From contig JAGRKV010000017.1 of NCBI GenBank assembly GCA_020442165.1, positions 186,001 to 250,000 of the forward strand: DNA of 64,000 bases, in the 5' to 3' direction. The translations under genes were made by a program, and so were the position numbers. The stretch is from Hyphomicrobiaceae bacterium (GTDB lineage: Bacteria; Pseudomonadota; Alphaproteobacteria; Rhizobiales; Hyphomicrobiaceae). Under the pieces are notes generated by a model. The model saw only the letters and a list, made by a program, of their open reading frames with translations. It ran no database searches and was not told the DNA's origin. Shown in pieces: positions 34,457 to 43,637 of the stretch (the stretch's first letter is position 1; each line of letters opens with the position of its first letter).

Positions 34457-36111
34457 GCTTCAACCGCCTCCTCCATCCATGCCTTCATAACGCGCGCGAC
34501 TTGTTCGTCATTGGCCTCGACGATGGCCGTCAGGCGATCACGGATTTCATCGGCGTGGTGGCCTCGCGAGGTCTTTGCAGGTTTCAAATGCGATGAGGTA
34601 GTCTCAACATTCGATCCGTTTTCCGGAGCGGGCAGACCGAGGCCCTGCTGCGATTCGATCTCAGCGCTCTTGGATGTTGCGTGTTCGAGCGCTTGCTGCT
34701 GGGCAACGAGACGTGTCACCGGACGCATGCCAAGCCAAACGACGATGAAGACGATGGCCAACATCGCAACAGCATTGATGCCGGTTCCAAGATTCATCAT
34801 CAGATAGTCCATGATGCCTGGACCTGATACCGGTTCGATACTGCGACCGTCGTTAGGAAAATCAACCGCCGATATCTCGATGCGATCGACTGCATCGCCG
34901 CCGCTGGACTCCAGGCGCGCGCCCGTCGCAGCAGCTATAAGTCGCTTCAAATCCTCCAGTCTCTTTGCAATGTCCTCGCTGGTCGCCTTCTCGCCCAACT
35001 GACGCATCAGGTGCTTGTGGTTCACCACAGTGGCAATCGCGAGAGCCTGCATACGATAGCCTTCCCGCTCGGTCTGGACCGTCTTCGTATTCAGCTCGTA
35101 ATTGACGAGTTCCTCGCGCCGGTCTTCGCGCTGCCGGCGTTTGTCGCCGTCGGTCTGACCCGGATCGGTGCTCGGCAGATTGGCCTCCGCCCCGACGCTG
35201 GTCTTCGCGCTGCCGTCTTCGCTAGAGCCTGACTGCTTGACGATCTTGACGGAGCGCTCAACGCGCGATTTGGGATCATAGACCGTCTCACGCGTCTGCT
35301 GGCGATCAACATCCAGCCGGACCGTGACGGACACCTGGAAATTGCCCTGCCCCAGAGCGGTGGCGAGCGTGCGGTTGGCACGCTCTTCAAGCTCACTCGC
35401 CATCGAGCGTTCCATTTCGGCGAGTTTGAGATTGCCCAGGTTGCGCTCGTCTCCACCCGCAGCCAGGACACGTCCATCCGTGCTGGTGACGCTCACTTGT
35501 TCTGTCTTCATGCCTGGCACGGCCGCCGCCACGATGTAACGCACGGCCTGTGCCGATGACGGTTGCCAACGCTCGTCAAGTCGCAGCAGTACCGATCCCG
35601 ATGGATCGCGTTTGTCGCGCCGGAAGGAGCCTGGGTCCTGCAGAACGAGATGGACACGCGCCGCGGTCACTCCGTCGAGCGCCTGGATGGTGCGAGCGAT
35701 CTCACCTTCCAGCGCCCTGACCCGTGTGATCTCCTGCATGAACGATGTCAGGCCAATCGATCCCATCTGGTCGAACAGCTCGTAACCTGCGCGGGAGGAA
35801 GCCGGCAGGCCGCGTTGAGCCAAGAGTGTGCGGGCGCGCAATGTCTGCCCGAACGGCACGAGCACGGCTGATCTTTGCTCATTCACATCGAAACTCACAC
35901 CGGCTTCAGACAGCGCAGATGATATGCTTGCAACGTCCTGTGCGTTGAGACCGGTATATATGGGCTGCATGGCCGGGCGGCCGAGGTAGTATGCAGCGAA
36001 GCCCACCGCCGCCATGACGAAGAGGCCGACGAGGCCAAGCGCTGCAAGTCTGTTGGGACCCAACCGGGCGAAGCTTTGCAAGAGCTGGGACAATTGCTGA
36101 CTTGTGGGCAT
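34453..36111 (-). CDS. fliF: Flagellar MS-ring protein FliF
   Basis: 552 residues forming the MS ring that houses the export gate. TM1 lies near residues 25-47 (LGLVGLFVMAAVGFAAYYLG), followed by ring-building domains (MQPIYTGLNAQDVASI, RSAVLVPFGQTLRARTLLAQRGLP, GELEGEIARTIQALDGV-type motif as LEGEIARTIQALDGVTAARVHLV), and TM2 at ~440-462 (AVAMLAIVFIVVWLGM). The C-terminal tail (residues ~465-552) carries the FliG-binding region. It heads the fliF-fliH-motBCD unit; no strong ribosome site is visible before the ATG. Confidence 0.93.
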   Translation of the reverse strand: MPTSQQLSQLLQSFARLGPNRLAALGLVGLFVMAAVGFAAYYLGRPAMQPIYTGLNAQDVASISSALSEAGVSFDVNEQRSAVLVPFGQTLRARTLLAQRGLPASSRAGYELFDQMGSIGLTSFMQEITRVRALEGEIARTIQALDGVTAARVHLVLQDPGSFRRDKRDPSGSVLLRLDERWQPSSAQAVRYIVAAAVPGMKTEQVSVTSTDGRVLAAGGDERNLGNLKLAEMERSMASELEERANRTLATALGQGNFQVSVTVRLDVDRQQTRETVYDPKSRVERSVKIVKQSGSSEDGSAKTSVGAEANLPSTDPGQTDGDKRRQREDRREELVNYELNTKTVQTEREGYRMQALAIATVVNHKHLMRQLGEKATSEDIAKRLEDLKRLIAAATGARLESSGGDAVDRIEISAVDFPNDGRSIEPVSGPGIMDYLMMNLGTGINAVAMLAIVFIVVWLGMRPVTRLVAQQQALEHATSKSAEIESQQGLGLPAPENGSNVETTSSHLKPAKTSRGHHADEIRDRLTAIVEANDEQVARVMKAWMEEAVEA

Positions 36112-36395
36112 GCGATGCTGAGCGCTCGATTGGCGTTGAAACCAAATCGAAAATCCGCGAACAAGCTTGCGCGAGGGTGACGCACGCGGCAGGCGTCAAC
36201 CTAATCGCTAGCGCAGCGTGGCGCGGACCGCGAAGGCCGGTACGGCATCAGTTGCAGCGACGCCGAAAAGAGTGTGAAGCCCGAACGACAACGGCGGCGC
36301 GAGATATCGCCTCGCACCGCTTGTGATTTCTTGCACTCTCTATCGCGCGGCAATTGTCGTCACATTGCGATCGCCTACCGCCTGCTCGCCTGGAT

Positions 36396-37445
36396 CTAGC
36401 CCTTGAACAGAGAGAGAATATTCTGGCTCGCCGAATTGGCGATCGACAAAGACTGGATACCAAGCTGCTGCTGGACCTGGAGGGCCTGCAGCCGCGTTGA
36501 CTCGGCGTTCATGTCAGCATCTACCAGCGTAGAAACACCGCGATCAATCGCGTCCATAAGACTCGATACGAAGTCACTCTGGATCGAAATGCGCTTCTTG
36601 GCAGACCCGAGATTCGTTGCCGCCGTCGTCATCTCCTCGAGCGCGGCGTCGACTGCCTGGATGGAATCGTCAATATCTGCATCCGTTACCGTCGCCGCCG
36701 AGACATCGATCTCAGCCGGCGCCACCGTCGAGTTCGAGGTATCGAAGTTGGCAATCACAATTGTTCCAGCCGCATCGATCGAACCGCGCGCTACGCTAGC
36801 GGTGTCGGCGTCAGCAATGGAAAGTCGGGCGGAGCCCAGAATGCCAAGAGCATCCGCCGTTGCTGATCCGCTGTCTGCCACGCCGCCAGCACCGTCCGTG
36901 TTGGCATTGAATAGAAACGATAGTGAAATGTCGATCGAGATGGTGCTGACGCCAACCTGGGCTCCATTCACCCCTTGAGATCTGCTGAACGACGATACGA
37001 CCGTTTCGGTGGCGCTGTAGCTTGCCGAACCGGTATCGACCGACAACCAATTCTCGCCAACAAACGATGCAGAAGACGCAATCGATCGCAGCTGGTTCTG
37101 CAGCTCGTCGATCTCCGTCTGGATCTTGCCGCGGTCGACGCCCGGCTCGCGTGCAGCAACCAGCTTTGCCTTGATTTCGGTTACGACGTCGATCGAGCTG
37201 TTCATCGCCGTGTAGGCCACGTCGATCGTGGCAGCGCCCAGACCAAGTGCATCCGCAACCGCCGAAAGGGACTTGTTGTCCGACCGCATGGAAGTCGCCA
37301 TAGCCCAATAGGCCGCGTTGTCCTCCGCAGTGCCGACGCGAAAGCCGGTCGAGATGCGCTCCTGCGTCTTGAGCATGGACTTGTTGGTTTTGTTGAGGCT
37401 CTCAAGCGCCGTAAGTGCCGCAAAATTCGTATTGATGCTGTTCAT
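36396..37445 (-). CDS. Flagellin (copy A)
   Basis: 349 residues. Filament subunit with conserved N-terminal D0/D1 helices (MNSINTNFAALTALESLNKT, then the ALGLGAATIDVAYTAM stretch) and C-terminal D1/D0 (ALQVQQQLGIQSLSIANSASQNILSLF). The central variable domain is short and Ala/Ser/Asp-rich. GAGGGG lies 8-9 nt before the ATG. A conserved hairpin lies 40 nt upstream of the start in the leader. Very similar to copy B next to it, suggesting recent duplication or gene conversion. Likely subject to FlaF/FlbT control encoded at 59.3-60.1 kb. Confidence 0.95.
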   Translation of the reverse strand: MNSINTNFAALTALESLNKTNKSMLKTQERISTGFRVGTAEDNAAYWAMATSMRSDNKSLSAVADALGLGAATIDVAYTAMNSSIDVVTEIKAKLVAAREPGVDRGKIQTEIDELQNQLRSIASSASFVGENWLSVDTGSASYSATETVVSSFSRSQGVNGAQVGVSTISIDISLSFLFNANTDGAGGVADSGSATADALGILGSARLSIADADTASVARGSIDAAGTIVIANFDTSNSTVAPAEIDVSAATVTDADIDDSIQAVDAALEEMTTAATNLGSAKKRISIQSDFVSSLMDAIDRGVSTLVDADMNAESTRLQALQVQQQLGIQSLSIANSASQNILSLFKG

Positions 37446-37485
37446 GGTGCATGCCCCTCGTGCGTATGAATTTCAGGCGGGGACA

Positions 37486-37502
37486 TACCGGATTGGCCGG
37501 CA
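37486..37502 (-). promoter_or_regulatory. Conserved leader hairpin of flagellin A mRNA
   Basis: In the minus-strand RNA the arms UGCCGG and CCGGUA pair over 6 bp (one G-U) around a 5-nt loop CCAAU. It is 40 nt upstream of the start codon. The flagellin B leader has the same hairpin at the same distance. A candidate binding site for FlbT, which in Caulobacter acts on the flagellin 5' UTR; that link is inference. Confidence 0.6.
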
Positions 37503-37591
37503 CGCCGGATCGTGCTTCATGCTATCGAACCGCTGCGCTGAGCGCCCAGTGCGAATCCGGCGTTGGGGTTGGCTGTTGCGGGAGTGACATC

Positions 37592-37613
37592 GGGCAGCTC
37601 AATGCAGCTGCCC
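37592..37613. repeat. 8-bp inverted repeat upstream of flagellin A
   Basis: GGGCAGCT (37592-37599) and AGCTGCCC (37606-37613) around 6 nt. It lies in the 386-nt region between the flagellin genes, about 150 nt upstream of flagellin A. It could be an operator or part of the leader; no equivalent is seen before flagellin B. Confidence 0.5.
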
Positions 37614-37774
37614 ACACACGCCCTCAGACCACACTCATCAGCTATATGGTGATTCATTGAATAACCCAGCATCGAAGTCGCGTCCGGACAGGAGTTAATT
37701 CATCGCGATACCGGCATGCCACACTCCGGCGAGCGGCATGGCTACATGAAGCAATTGGGTCCGGCGAAAAAAGA

Positions 37775-37803
37775 GAGCGGCCCGGATGACATCCGGGCCG
37801 CTC
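37775..37803 (-). terminator. Strong intrinsic terminator after flagellin B
   Basis: Perfect 12-bp GC-rich stem (37775-37786 with 37792-37803), 5-nt loop. On the minus strand the 3' arm is followed by CTTTTTTC. It begins 28 nt after the flagellin B stop codon and should isolate the two flagellin transcripts. Confidence 0.9.
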
Positions 37804-37831
37804 GATTTCGTAGATTTCCGCGTTCCCAATA

Positions 37832-38872
37832 TTAGCGGAACAGCGACAGGATGTTCTGGCTCGACGAGTTGGCGATGGAAAGCGACTGGATGCCAAGCTG
37901 CTGCTGGACCTGGAGGGCCTGCAGACGTGTTGACTCGGCGTTCATGTCAGCATCGACCAGAGCCGACACACCGCGGTCAATCGCGCTCATCAGGCTCGAC
38001 ACGAAGTCGCTCTGAATGTCGATGCGCTTCTTGGACGAACCCAGGTTGGTCGCTGCCGTGGTCATTTCCGAAATCGCGGCATCGACAGCCTGGATGTAGT
38101 CGTCGATATCGGAATCGGAAGCCGACGAAATATCGATTTCTGCAGGCGCTACAGTGGCGTTTGACGTATCGAAGTTGGCAATCACGATCGTGCCTGCCGC
38201 ATCGATGGAGCCGCGCGCGACTGTGGCCGTGTCGGCATCAGTAATGCTGAGGCGTGCCGAGCCCAGAATGCCAAGGGCGTCTGCTGTTGCCGATCCGCTG
38301 TCGGCAACGCCGCCTGCGCCATCGGTGTTGGCATTGAACAGGAACGACCCTGCGACGTCGATGGAAAGGGTTCCCACCGTGACCTGGCTGCCGTTGACGC
38401 CCTGCGAACGGCCAAACGATGAAACCACCGTCTCGGTGGCGCTGTAGCTTGTGCCACCCGTATCGACAGACAGCCAGTTCTCACCGGCAAACGAGGCCGC
38501 CGATGCGATCGAACGCAGCTGGTTCTGCAGTTCGTCGATCTCGGTCTGCACCTTGGCGCGATCAACACCCGGTTCGCGGGCGGCAACAAGCTTGGCCTTG
38601 ATCTCGGTTACAACGTCGATCGAGCTGTTCATTGCAGTGTAGGCAACGTCGATCGTCGCGGCACCCAGACCCAGTGCATCCGAGACCGCCGAGAGTGACT
38701 TGTTGTCGGAACGCATGGTCGTCGCCATGGACCAATAGGCCGCATTGTCCTCGGCAGAAGCGACGCGGAAGCCGGTCGAGATGCGCGATTGCGTCTCGAG
38801 CATCGACTTGTTGGTGCGGTTGAGGCTTTCGAGCGCAGTAAGAGCGGCGAAATTGGTATTGATGCTATTCAT
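37832..38872 (-). CDS. Flagellin (copy B)
   Basis: 346 residues, near-identical to copy A in the N- and C-terminal helices and in most of the centre. Differences cluster around residues 165-195 and 245-255 and at the last residues (SLFR rather than SLFKG). AAGGGG is 8-9 nt upstream of the ATG. Its leader shares the hairpin of copy A with an A-U pair in place of the G-U. A strong terminator follows. The two genes probably encode subunits of one complex filament, as in rhizobia. Confidence 0.95.
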   Translation of the reverse strand: MNSINTNFAALTALESLNRTNKSMLETQSRISTGFRVASAEDNAAYWSMATTMRSDNKSLSAVSDALGLGAATIDVAYTAMNSSIDVVTEIKAKLVAAREPGVDRAKVQTEIDELQNQLRSIASAASFAGENWLSVDTGGTSYSATETVVSSFGRSQGVNGSQVTVGTLSIDVAGSFLFNANTDGAGGVADSGSATADALGILGSARLSITDADTATVARGSIDAAGTIVIANFDTSNATVAPAEIDISSASDSDIDDYIQAVDAAISEMTTAATNLGSSKKRIDIQSDFVSSLMSAIDRGVSALVDADMNAESTRLQALQVQQQLGIQSLSIANSSSQNILSLFR

Positions 38873-38912
38873 TGTGTATGCCCCTTGGGAAGCAACGGAT
38901 TACTTTCGGGAC

Positions 38913-38931
38913 ATACCGGATCGGCCGGTAT
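38913..38931 (-). promoter_or_regulatory. Conserved leader hairpin of flagellin B mRNA
   Basis: Perfect 7-bp stem ATACCGG/CCGGTAT around a 5-nt loop, 40-41 nt upstream of the ATG. It matches the hairpin in the flagellin A leader in position, loop length and stem core. Confidence 0.6.
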
Positions 38932-39099
38932 AACGGATTGGCGTCATGCCCTCGGGCGCTGCCCAAGTCCGCTATGCGAGGGCAAATCTATCTTCAAACC
39001 CCTAATCACATATTAATTCCGACTGCCGCAGCGATGCGTACCGCCTGCAAAAGGCCGCTGGCGCAAGCTCTGCTGCGTGCTATCCGATTTTTCCGTTCT

Positions 39100-39852
39100 T
39101 CAGCCGAACGAACGGATCAATCCGCCAATCATCAGATTCCAGCCGTCGATCAGGACGAAAAAGAGAATCTTGAATGGGAGTGATATGGCCGTGGGCGGCA
39201 GCATCATCATGCCCATCGACATCACGATGGTCGCGACGATGAGGTCGATGACGAGGAACGGCAAAACGATCAGGAACCCGATTTCGAAGCCGCGCCGCAG
39301 TTCCGACACCATGAACGCCGGAACGAGCACTCTCATGTCGACGACAGAGGGCTGCGGCTCAGCCGCATCCGACTTGCGCCGCAGAACCTCGATGAACACC
39401 TGCATATCCTTTTCGCGGACGTTCGCCTGCATGAACTCCCGCAACGGCTGCGTGATCCTCTGGTAGGCTTCCTTCTCGTCGATCTTGTTGTCCACCAGCG
39501 GCTGCACACCTTCTCCCCAAATGCGGTCGAATGTCGGGCCCATGACGAAGAACGTCATGAAGAGGGCAAGACTGATAAGGACGATGTTGGATGGCGTCGA
39601 CGGCAGCCCGAGACCTGAACGCAGAAACGACAAGGCGATTATGAAGCGCGTGAAGCAGGTCACCGTCACGAGGATTCCCGGTGCGATGGAAAGCACCGTC
39701 ATGAGGGCCACCAGCTGTATGATGCGGCCGCTCGCCGTGCCCGATCCTTCTGGGATGAGATCGCGCAGGGCCGGCACCTGGGCATGCGCCTCGCCAGATG
39801 CAAGTGCAAGTGCGAGCGTAAGCATGGCAGCCAAGAGAGTTGTATTTCTCAT
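39100..39852 (-). CDS. fliP: Flagellar export gate protein FliP
   Basis: 250 residues with a cleavable signal peptide (MRNTTLLAAMLTLALALASGEAHA), unusual for export-gate proteins but normal for FliP. The family core is intact: LMTVLSIAPGILVTVTCFTRFIIALSFLR (TM region), ALFMTFFVMGPTF, and the C-terminal GFLIVLPFLVIDLIVATIVMSMGMMMLPP followed by KILFFVLIDGW. Last gene of the motA-to-fliP unit; overlaps fliL by 4 nt. Forms the FliPQR gate at the MS-ring centre. Confidence 0.95.
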   Translation of the reverse strand: MRNTTLLAAMLTLALALASGEAHAQVPALRDLIPEGSGTASGRIIQLVALMTVLSIAPGILVTVTCFTRFIIALSFLRSGLGLPSTPSNIVLISLALFMTFFVMGPTFDRIWGEGVQPLVDNKIDEKEAYQRITQPLREFMQANVREKDMQVFIEVLRRKSDAAEPQPSVVDMRVLVPAFMVSELRRGFEIGFLIVLPFLVIDLIVATIVMSMGMMMLPPTAISLPFKILFFVLIDGWNLMIGGLIRSFG

Positions 39853-40379
39853 TCGATCATGATCGCCTTGAGGACAACTTCGCGCGCCAGCTTTCCAGCG
39901 CGCAGCTGCACGATTTCATTGAGGTCTTCACGCACAAACTCCAAGCCCGCGGTGGTATCGAGCTGCTCCGTGGAGAGCCCCTTCAAATAGAGGGCAAAGT
40001 CCTGACCGATGACGGCCGTCAGGGCAGCCCTATTGGTATCATCATCGCCTTCGAACACGATTGCGGCGTCAAGTCGAAGCGTCGTGCGGTCCACGCCGGT
40101 CAGCGTCACATAGATCGGGTCGAGTGTGGAGATGAGGGTTCTGCCCGGCGGCGATCCGCTGGAACCTTTGGCAGAGTTTTTCGTATCGTGTGCAGCACCC
40201 TTCGTATCGGCGTGCGCGGCAGTCTGTTCAGACGCCGCCGGCGGGCTGCGTGAGATATCGTTCATGACCAACATCGAAAAGGCGGTACCACCGCCAACGC
40301 CGATCAGCGCGACGAGCAAAAGCGCCACCATGAAAGCGCCGCCGCCACTCCTCTTGTTGCCACCATCGTTATCGGCCAC
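39849..40379 (-). CDS. fliL: Flagellar basal-body protein FliL
   Basis: 176 residues: a short cytoplasmic N-terminus, one TM helix (FMVALLLVALIGVGGGTAFSML), a polar linker and a C-terminal periplasmic FliL domain (PIYVTLTGVDRTTLRLDAAIVFE, then DLNEIVQLRAGKLAREVVLKAIMIE). FliL forms a ring around the stator and affects torque. It follows flgH by 23 nt and overlaps fliP. Confidence 0.88.
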   Translation of the reverse strand: MADNDGGNKRSGGGAFMVALLLVALIGVGGGTAFSMLVMNDISRSPPAASEQTAAHADTKGAAHDTKNSAKGSSGSPPGRTLISTLDPIYVTLTGVDRTTLRLDAAIVFEGDDDTNRAALTAVIGQDFALYLKGLSTEQLDTTAGLEFVREDLNEIVQLRAGKLAREVVLKAIMIE

Positions 40380-40402
40380 GATACGTTTTTCCTCGATCCG
40401 GT

Positions 40403-41230
40403 TCAGAATGGAGCAGCCCGATCGGTCAACTGTTGCAACCAGCCCGGTTGCTGGACCTCCATGATGCGGCCGCGGCCGCCATACGACATGCGCGCCTCGG
40501 CGATACGGTCATATGAAATGGTGTTGTCAGCACCTATGTCGGCGATGTTGACGATGCCCGAAAACGTCAGAACGCGCAGTTCGTAGTTCACGCGCACCTC
40601 TTGTGTTCCCTCGATTACAAGATTGCCGTTCGGCAGCACGCCAGTCACGACCGCAGCGATCCTGAGGTCGATGCTCTCGGATCGTGCGATGGCTCCCTTG
40701 CCGTCCGTCGACGTGTTGGCGTTGACCGAAGCATCGGCCTTTGCCGATCCCTCGGACGTCAGACCCGGCAGCGCAATCGCATGGCTGAGGTCCAGTCCGA
40801 GGCCAGATGCAGCATCGCGCGAGCGCTTCGAACTATTGTCGAGCGAGGCCTTGTCCTTGATCTTTATGGTCACGGTCATGATGTCGCCCGGGCGGCGCGC
40901 GCGGCGGTCCCTGAATAGATCGGCGCCGCGATCACGCCATAGGGAACCTGTTTCGCGCACCTCGCGATTGCTCCGAAGCTCGCTGCCGGCTGGGATCCAT
41001 CCCGCATTCTTCAAGCTTTCATTGTCGAGATCCGGCGCGGTTCGCGCGATCTGCGGCGGGCGCAGACCAGAGCCAACCGGACTTAGCGCCGGTTCGCGCC
41101 AAATCTCGCGCGGGTGAGAACCGCACCCCGTTATCATGACTCCAACGACCGCGACGGTAATCGTCGCAGCAATCATTCTGTCGTGACCGCGACGTTGGTG
41201 CCTGGTACTTGATTTGTCTGGGCCGATCAT
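40403..41230 (-). CDS. flgH: Flagellar L-ring lipoprotein FlgH
   Basis: 275 residues with a lipoprotein signal (TITVAVVGVMITGC, Cys at ~37). The FlgH core is clear: SLWRDRGADLFRDRRARRPGDIMTVTI, LPNGNLVIEGTQEVRVNYELRVLTFSGIVN and the late NTISYDRIAEARMSYGGRG. It forms the outer-membrane L ring around the rod. The start at 41230 overlaps motE by 4 nt; an inner ATG at 41176 would also leave a usable signal. Confidence 0.93.
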   Translation of the reverse strand: MIGPDKSSTRHQRRGHDRMIAATITVAVVGVMITGCGSHPREIWREPALSPVGSGLRPPQIARTAPDLDNESLKNAGWIPAGSELRSNREVRETGSLWRDRGADLFRDRRARRPGDIMTVTIKIKDKASLDNSSKRSRDAASGLGLDLSHAIALPGLTSEGSAKADASVNANTSTDGKGAIARSESIDLRIAAVVTGVLPNGNLVIEGTQEVRVNYELRVLTFSGIVNIADIGADNTISYDRIAEARMSYGGRGRIMEVQQPGWLQQLTDRAAPF

Positions 41231-41949
41231 GAACGACCATCCTGGAGTGGGGCGGCACCACCGCCCCCCTTTGCTGCCGCAGTGCCTGCTTCAGTCTGGT
41301 CATCTTCGCGGCGCGCGGCAGCGGAAAGTATCGTCACCAGCCGCGCTGCAGTGTCGGGCGGCATGTCGTTGAGAATGGCGCTTGCGGCGCGGGCTTCCAG
41401 CCGGCTCAGAATCGCCGCTGCGGTCGTCTCGTCCATTTTCGTGAGCTGTGCCGAGGCCGACTCGGGCCGCATTACCGCGTAAATGCCAACGAGCTGCGCG
41501 CTGACGCTGTTGGAGAACTCCTCGCGCCGCCCAAACCATTCTTTCAGCTCCGCCACGCGGCGATCGATCTTGACCAAGCGGTCATCAAGTTCCTTCTTGA
41601 GGGAGTCGATCTGGCGCAACTGCACCGCGTGGCGCGCCTCCCGTGCCGCATCGCGAATGGCGCGGCAATAATCCTGCGCCAGACTTGGGCGTTCTCTCCC
41701 GGTGGCCGTTTGGGTGCCTTTCTGGGCTGCGGGATGACGTGCTGCGGTGTGGTCAATGCTGCGTGTGCCGGGCTTTGGCACTTGGTGTTTGGCTTCTTGC
41801 GCTACAGCCGTCATGGCCAGGGCATTGCAAAGAATTACCAGCAGCACCGTCGCGCGCATTCGACTGCCGGCGCGCGGTCCGGTCCAGCCGGGGGTCGACG
41901 GGCTTTTCATTTTGGCAAGCGATCCGTTTCGAGTCGCAACGCAATGCAT
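41227..41949 (-). CDS. motE: MotE-like periplasmic chaperone (MgtE-N-like domain)
   Basis: 240 residues from ATG 41949, which has AAGGA at good spacing and lies 15 nt after flgI. A signal peptide occurs around residues 31-50 (MRATVLLVILCNALAMTAVAQ), then a coiled coil (RQIDSLKKELDDRLVKIDRRVAELKEWF) and an MgtE-N-like region (KMDETTAAAILSRLEARAASAILNDMPPDTAARLVTIL). In Sinorhizobium, MotE is described as a chaperone for MotC, and the gene lies between flgI and flgH there as here. The C-terminus is Gly/Ala-rich. Confidence 0.85.
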   Translation of the reverse strand: MHCVATRNGSLAKMKSPSTPGWTGPRAGSRMRATVLLVILCNALAMTAVAQEAKHQVPKPGTRSIDHTAARHPAAQKGTQTATGRERPSLAQDYCRAIRDAAREARHAVQLRQIDSLKKELDDRLVKIDRRVAELKEWFGRREEFSNSVSAQLVGIYAVMRPESASAQLTKMDETTAAAILSRLEARAASAILNDMPPDTAARLVTILSAAARREDDQTEAGTAAAKGGGGAAPLQDGRS

Positions 41950-41964
41950 GGACGCCTGTCCTTT

Positions 41965-43095
41965 CTATTGCACGACCAGATCGGCCTGCAGTGCACCTGC
42001 AGACTTAATCGCTTGCAGGATGGCGATGATGCCCGGCGGCTTCAGCCCCATCTGATTGAGCCCGGAGACGAGGGTCTGCAAATCGACCCCTTCGACCAAG
42101 GCAAAGCTACCGGTGTCCTGGCCCGCACTGACGGTGGTCTCGTTTGTCACAACGGTTTTGCCCTTGGAGAATGGTTGTGCCTGGCTGACGCTTGGCGTCT
42201 CTGTGATACGCACCGTGAGATTTCCATGGGTGACGGCGACGCGGCTCACCTTGACGTGACGATTGATGACTATGGTGCCCGTTCTTTCATCAACGATGAC
42301 ACGGGCGGGGGCATCGACATTGACGTCTAAAACGCCGATCTCGGCGAGGAAGCGGGATGCGCTCAGTCCGGATGGAATCTCCACGGCAACCGCGCTTGGT
42401 CCGCTCTCGCGCGCGAGCCGCCGCTTGAAATGTGTGCCGCCGTACCGGTTGATCGCATCGACGATCGCCATCGCCGTTGTGAAGTCCGGATTCTTGAGGT
42501 CAAGATAGAGGTCGCGCGTGCCGCGCGGAATTCCTGGTCCGTCTCGTTCCACAAGCGCGCCGCTGGGAATCCGCCCCGCCGTCGGCACGCCGTGGGTGAG
42601 CACCTCGTTCTGCCCCTTGGCCTCGAAACCGGAGATCGTTACGGAGCCTTGTGCTACGGCATAGATTTCGGTGTCGGGTGCCTGCAGCGGTGTCATCAGA
42701 AGCGTCCCGCCAGCAAGCGATGTCGCGTCTCCAAGCGAGGTGACGTTGATATCGATGCGGTTGCCACCCACGGCAAAAGGTGGCAGCTCGGCTGTGACCA
42801 TGACCGCTGCAATGTTGCGCGTGCGAGCACCAAGACCACGGATGTTGACGCCTAGGCGATCAAGCATCGAGTTGACCGACTGCTCGGTGAAGGGTGCATT
42901 GCGCAGGCTGTCGCCTGTCCCCTTGAGGCCGGTGACGAGGCCGTATCCGACCAGTTGATTGGCGCGCATACCCCTCACGGCGGTGATGTCCTTGATGCGC
43001 GCCATTGCAACTCCGTCGGCTATTGCCGGGGCTACGGCGGAATATGGCAAAGCGGCGATTAGCAGGGCGGCCAGAAGTGTGCATGCGGGTCTCAC
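41965..43095 (-). CDS. flgI: Flagellar P-ring protein FlgI
   Basis: About 376 residues forming the P ring in the peptidoglycan layer. A signal peptide (RPACTLLAALLIAALPYSAVAPAIA) is followed by ARIKDITAVRGMRANQLVGYGLVTGLKGTGDS, SMLDRLGVN and the C-terminal VEGVDLQTLVSGLNQMGLKPPGIIAILQAIKSAGALQADLVV, all family hallmarks. I chose GTG 43095, 9 nt after a GGGAG, instead of the TTG at 43104 that overlaps the flgA stop. Confidence 0.94.
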   Translation of the reverse strand: MRPACTLLAALLIAALPYSAVAPAIADGVAMARIKDITAVRGMRANQLVGYGLVTGLKGTGDSLRNAPFTEQSVNSMLDRLGVNIRGLGARTRNIAAVMVTAELPPFAVGGNRIDINVTSLGDATSLAGGTLLMTPLQAPDTEIYAVAQGSVTISGFEAKGQNEVLTHGVPTAGRIPSGALVERDGPGIPRGTRDLYLDLKNPDFTTAMAIVDAINRYGGTHFKRRLARESGPSAVAVEIPSGLSASRFLAEIGVLDVNVDAPARVIVDERTGTIVINRHVKVSRVAVTHGNLTVRITETPSVSQAQPFSKGKTVVTNETTVSAGQDTGSFALVEGVDLQTLVSGLNQMGLKPPGIIAILQAIKSAGALQADLVVQ

Positions 43096-43100
43096 GACGC

Positions 43101-43571
43101 TCAACTCCCGCCAATGCGCACCGCGCCGTCCGCCTGCACTTCACCGCGCACCACGATGCCGGTGTCGAGATTGCGAACATCGACAAAACTGCCGACGACG
43201 CCGGGCTGAAGCGCCTGCCCCGCGCTGGTGATCGAGAGCGCCCCTGACCCGAACCGCAGCATCACGCGCGCGCCCTCCTTGAACACATGGGGCTCGCGAA
43301 CGGCATTGAGCGGTATGGCCTTGCCTGCCGGCAGAACACGCGCGGCGACCTTGCCGACCAATCCATCCATTGATCCAAAATATGACCGTGTCAGCACGCG
43401 ACGGTTACGCACCGCCCGCTCGACCAGCAATTCCGCCGTGATCTCATCGCCGGGATAAATCGTCACGACCGCTACTGGTATTTCGATGCGATCGTCCTGT
43501 GCGCGGGCCGCAGTGGGCATCATTACTGCGGCTACCAGCATCCCAAGGATCAGCTTTAGTGCACGCATCAT
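43101..43571 (-). CDS. flgA: P-ring assembly chaperone FlgA
   Basis: 156 residues from ATG 43571, preceded by GAGGA 6 nt upstream. The signal peptide (ALKLILGMLVAAVMMPTAARAQ) leads to an SAF domain (VVTIYPGDEITAELL, LVGKVAARVLPAGKAIPLNAVREP) and a C-terminal beta domain (QALQPGVVGSFVDVRNLDTGIVVRGEVQADGAVRIGG), as in FlgA. It helps FlgI assemble in the periplasm; flgI follows at once. Confidence 0.9.
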   Translation of the reverse strand: MMRALKLILGMLVAAVMMPTAARAQDDRIEIPVAVVTIYPGDEITAELLVERAVRNRRVLTRSYFGSMDGLVGKVAARVLPAGKAIPLNAVREPHVFKEGARVMLRFGSGALSITSAGQALQPGVVGSFVDVRNLDTGIVVRGEVQADGAVRIGGS

Positions 43572-43637
43572 TTCATATCCTCGCGGACGAGTGCTCTTCT
43601 TTATCCGTCTGGCCGGCGTCACAACCTGGCGAAGCTG

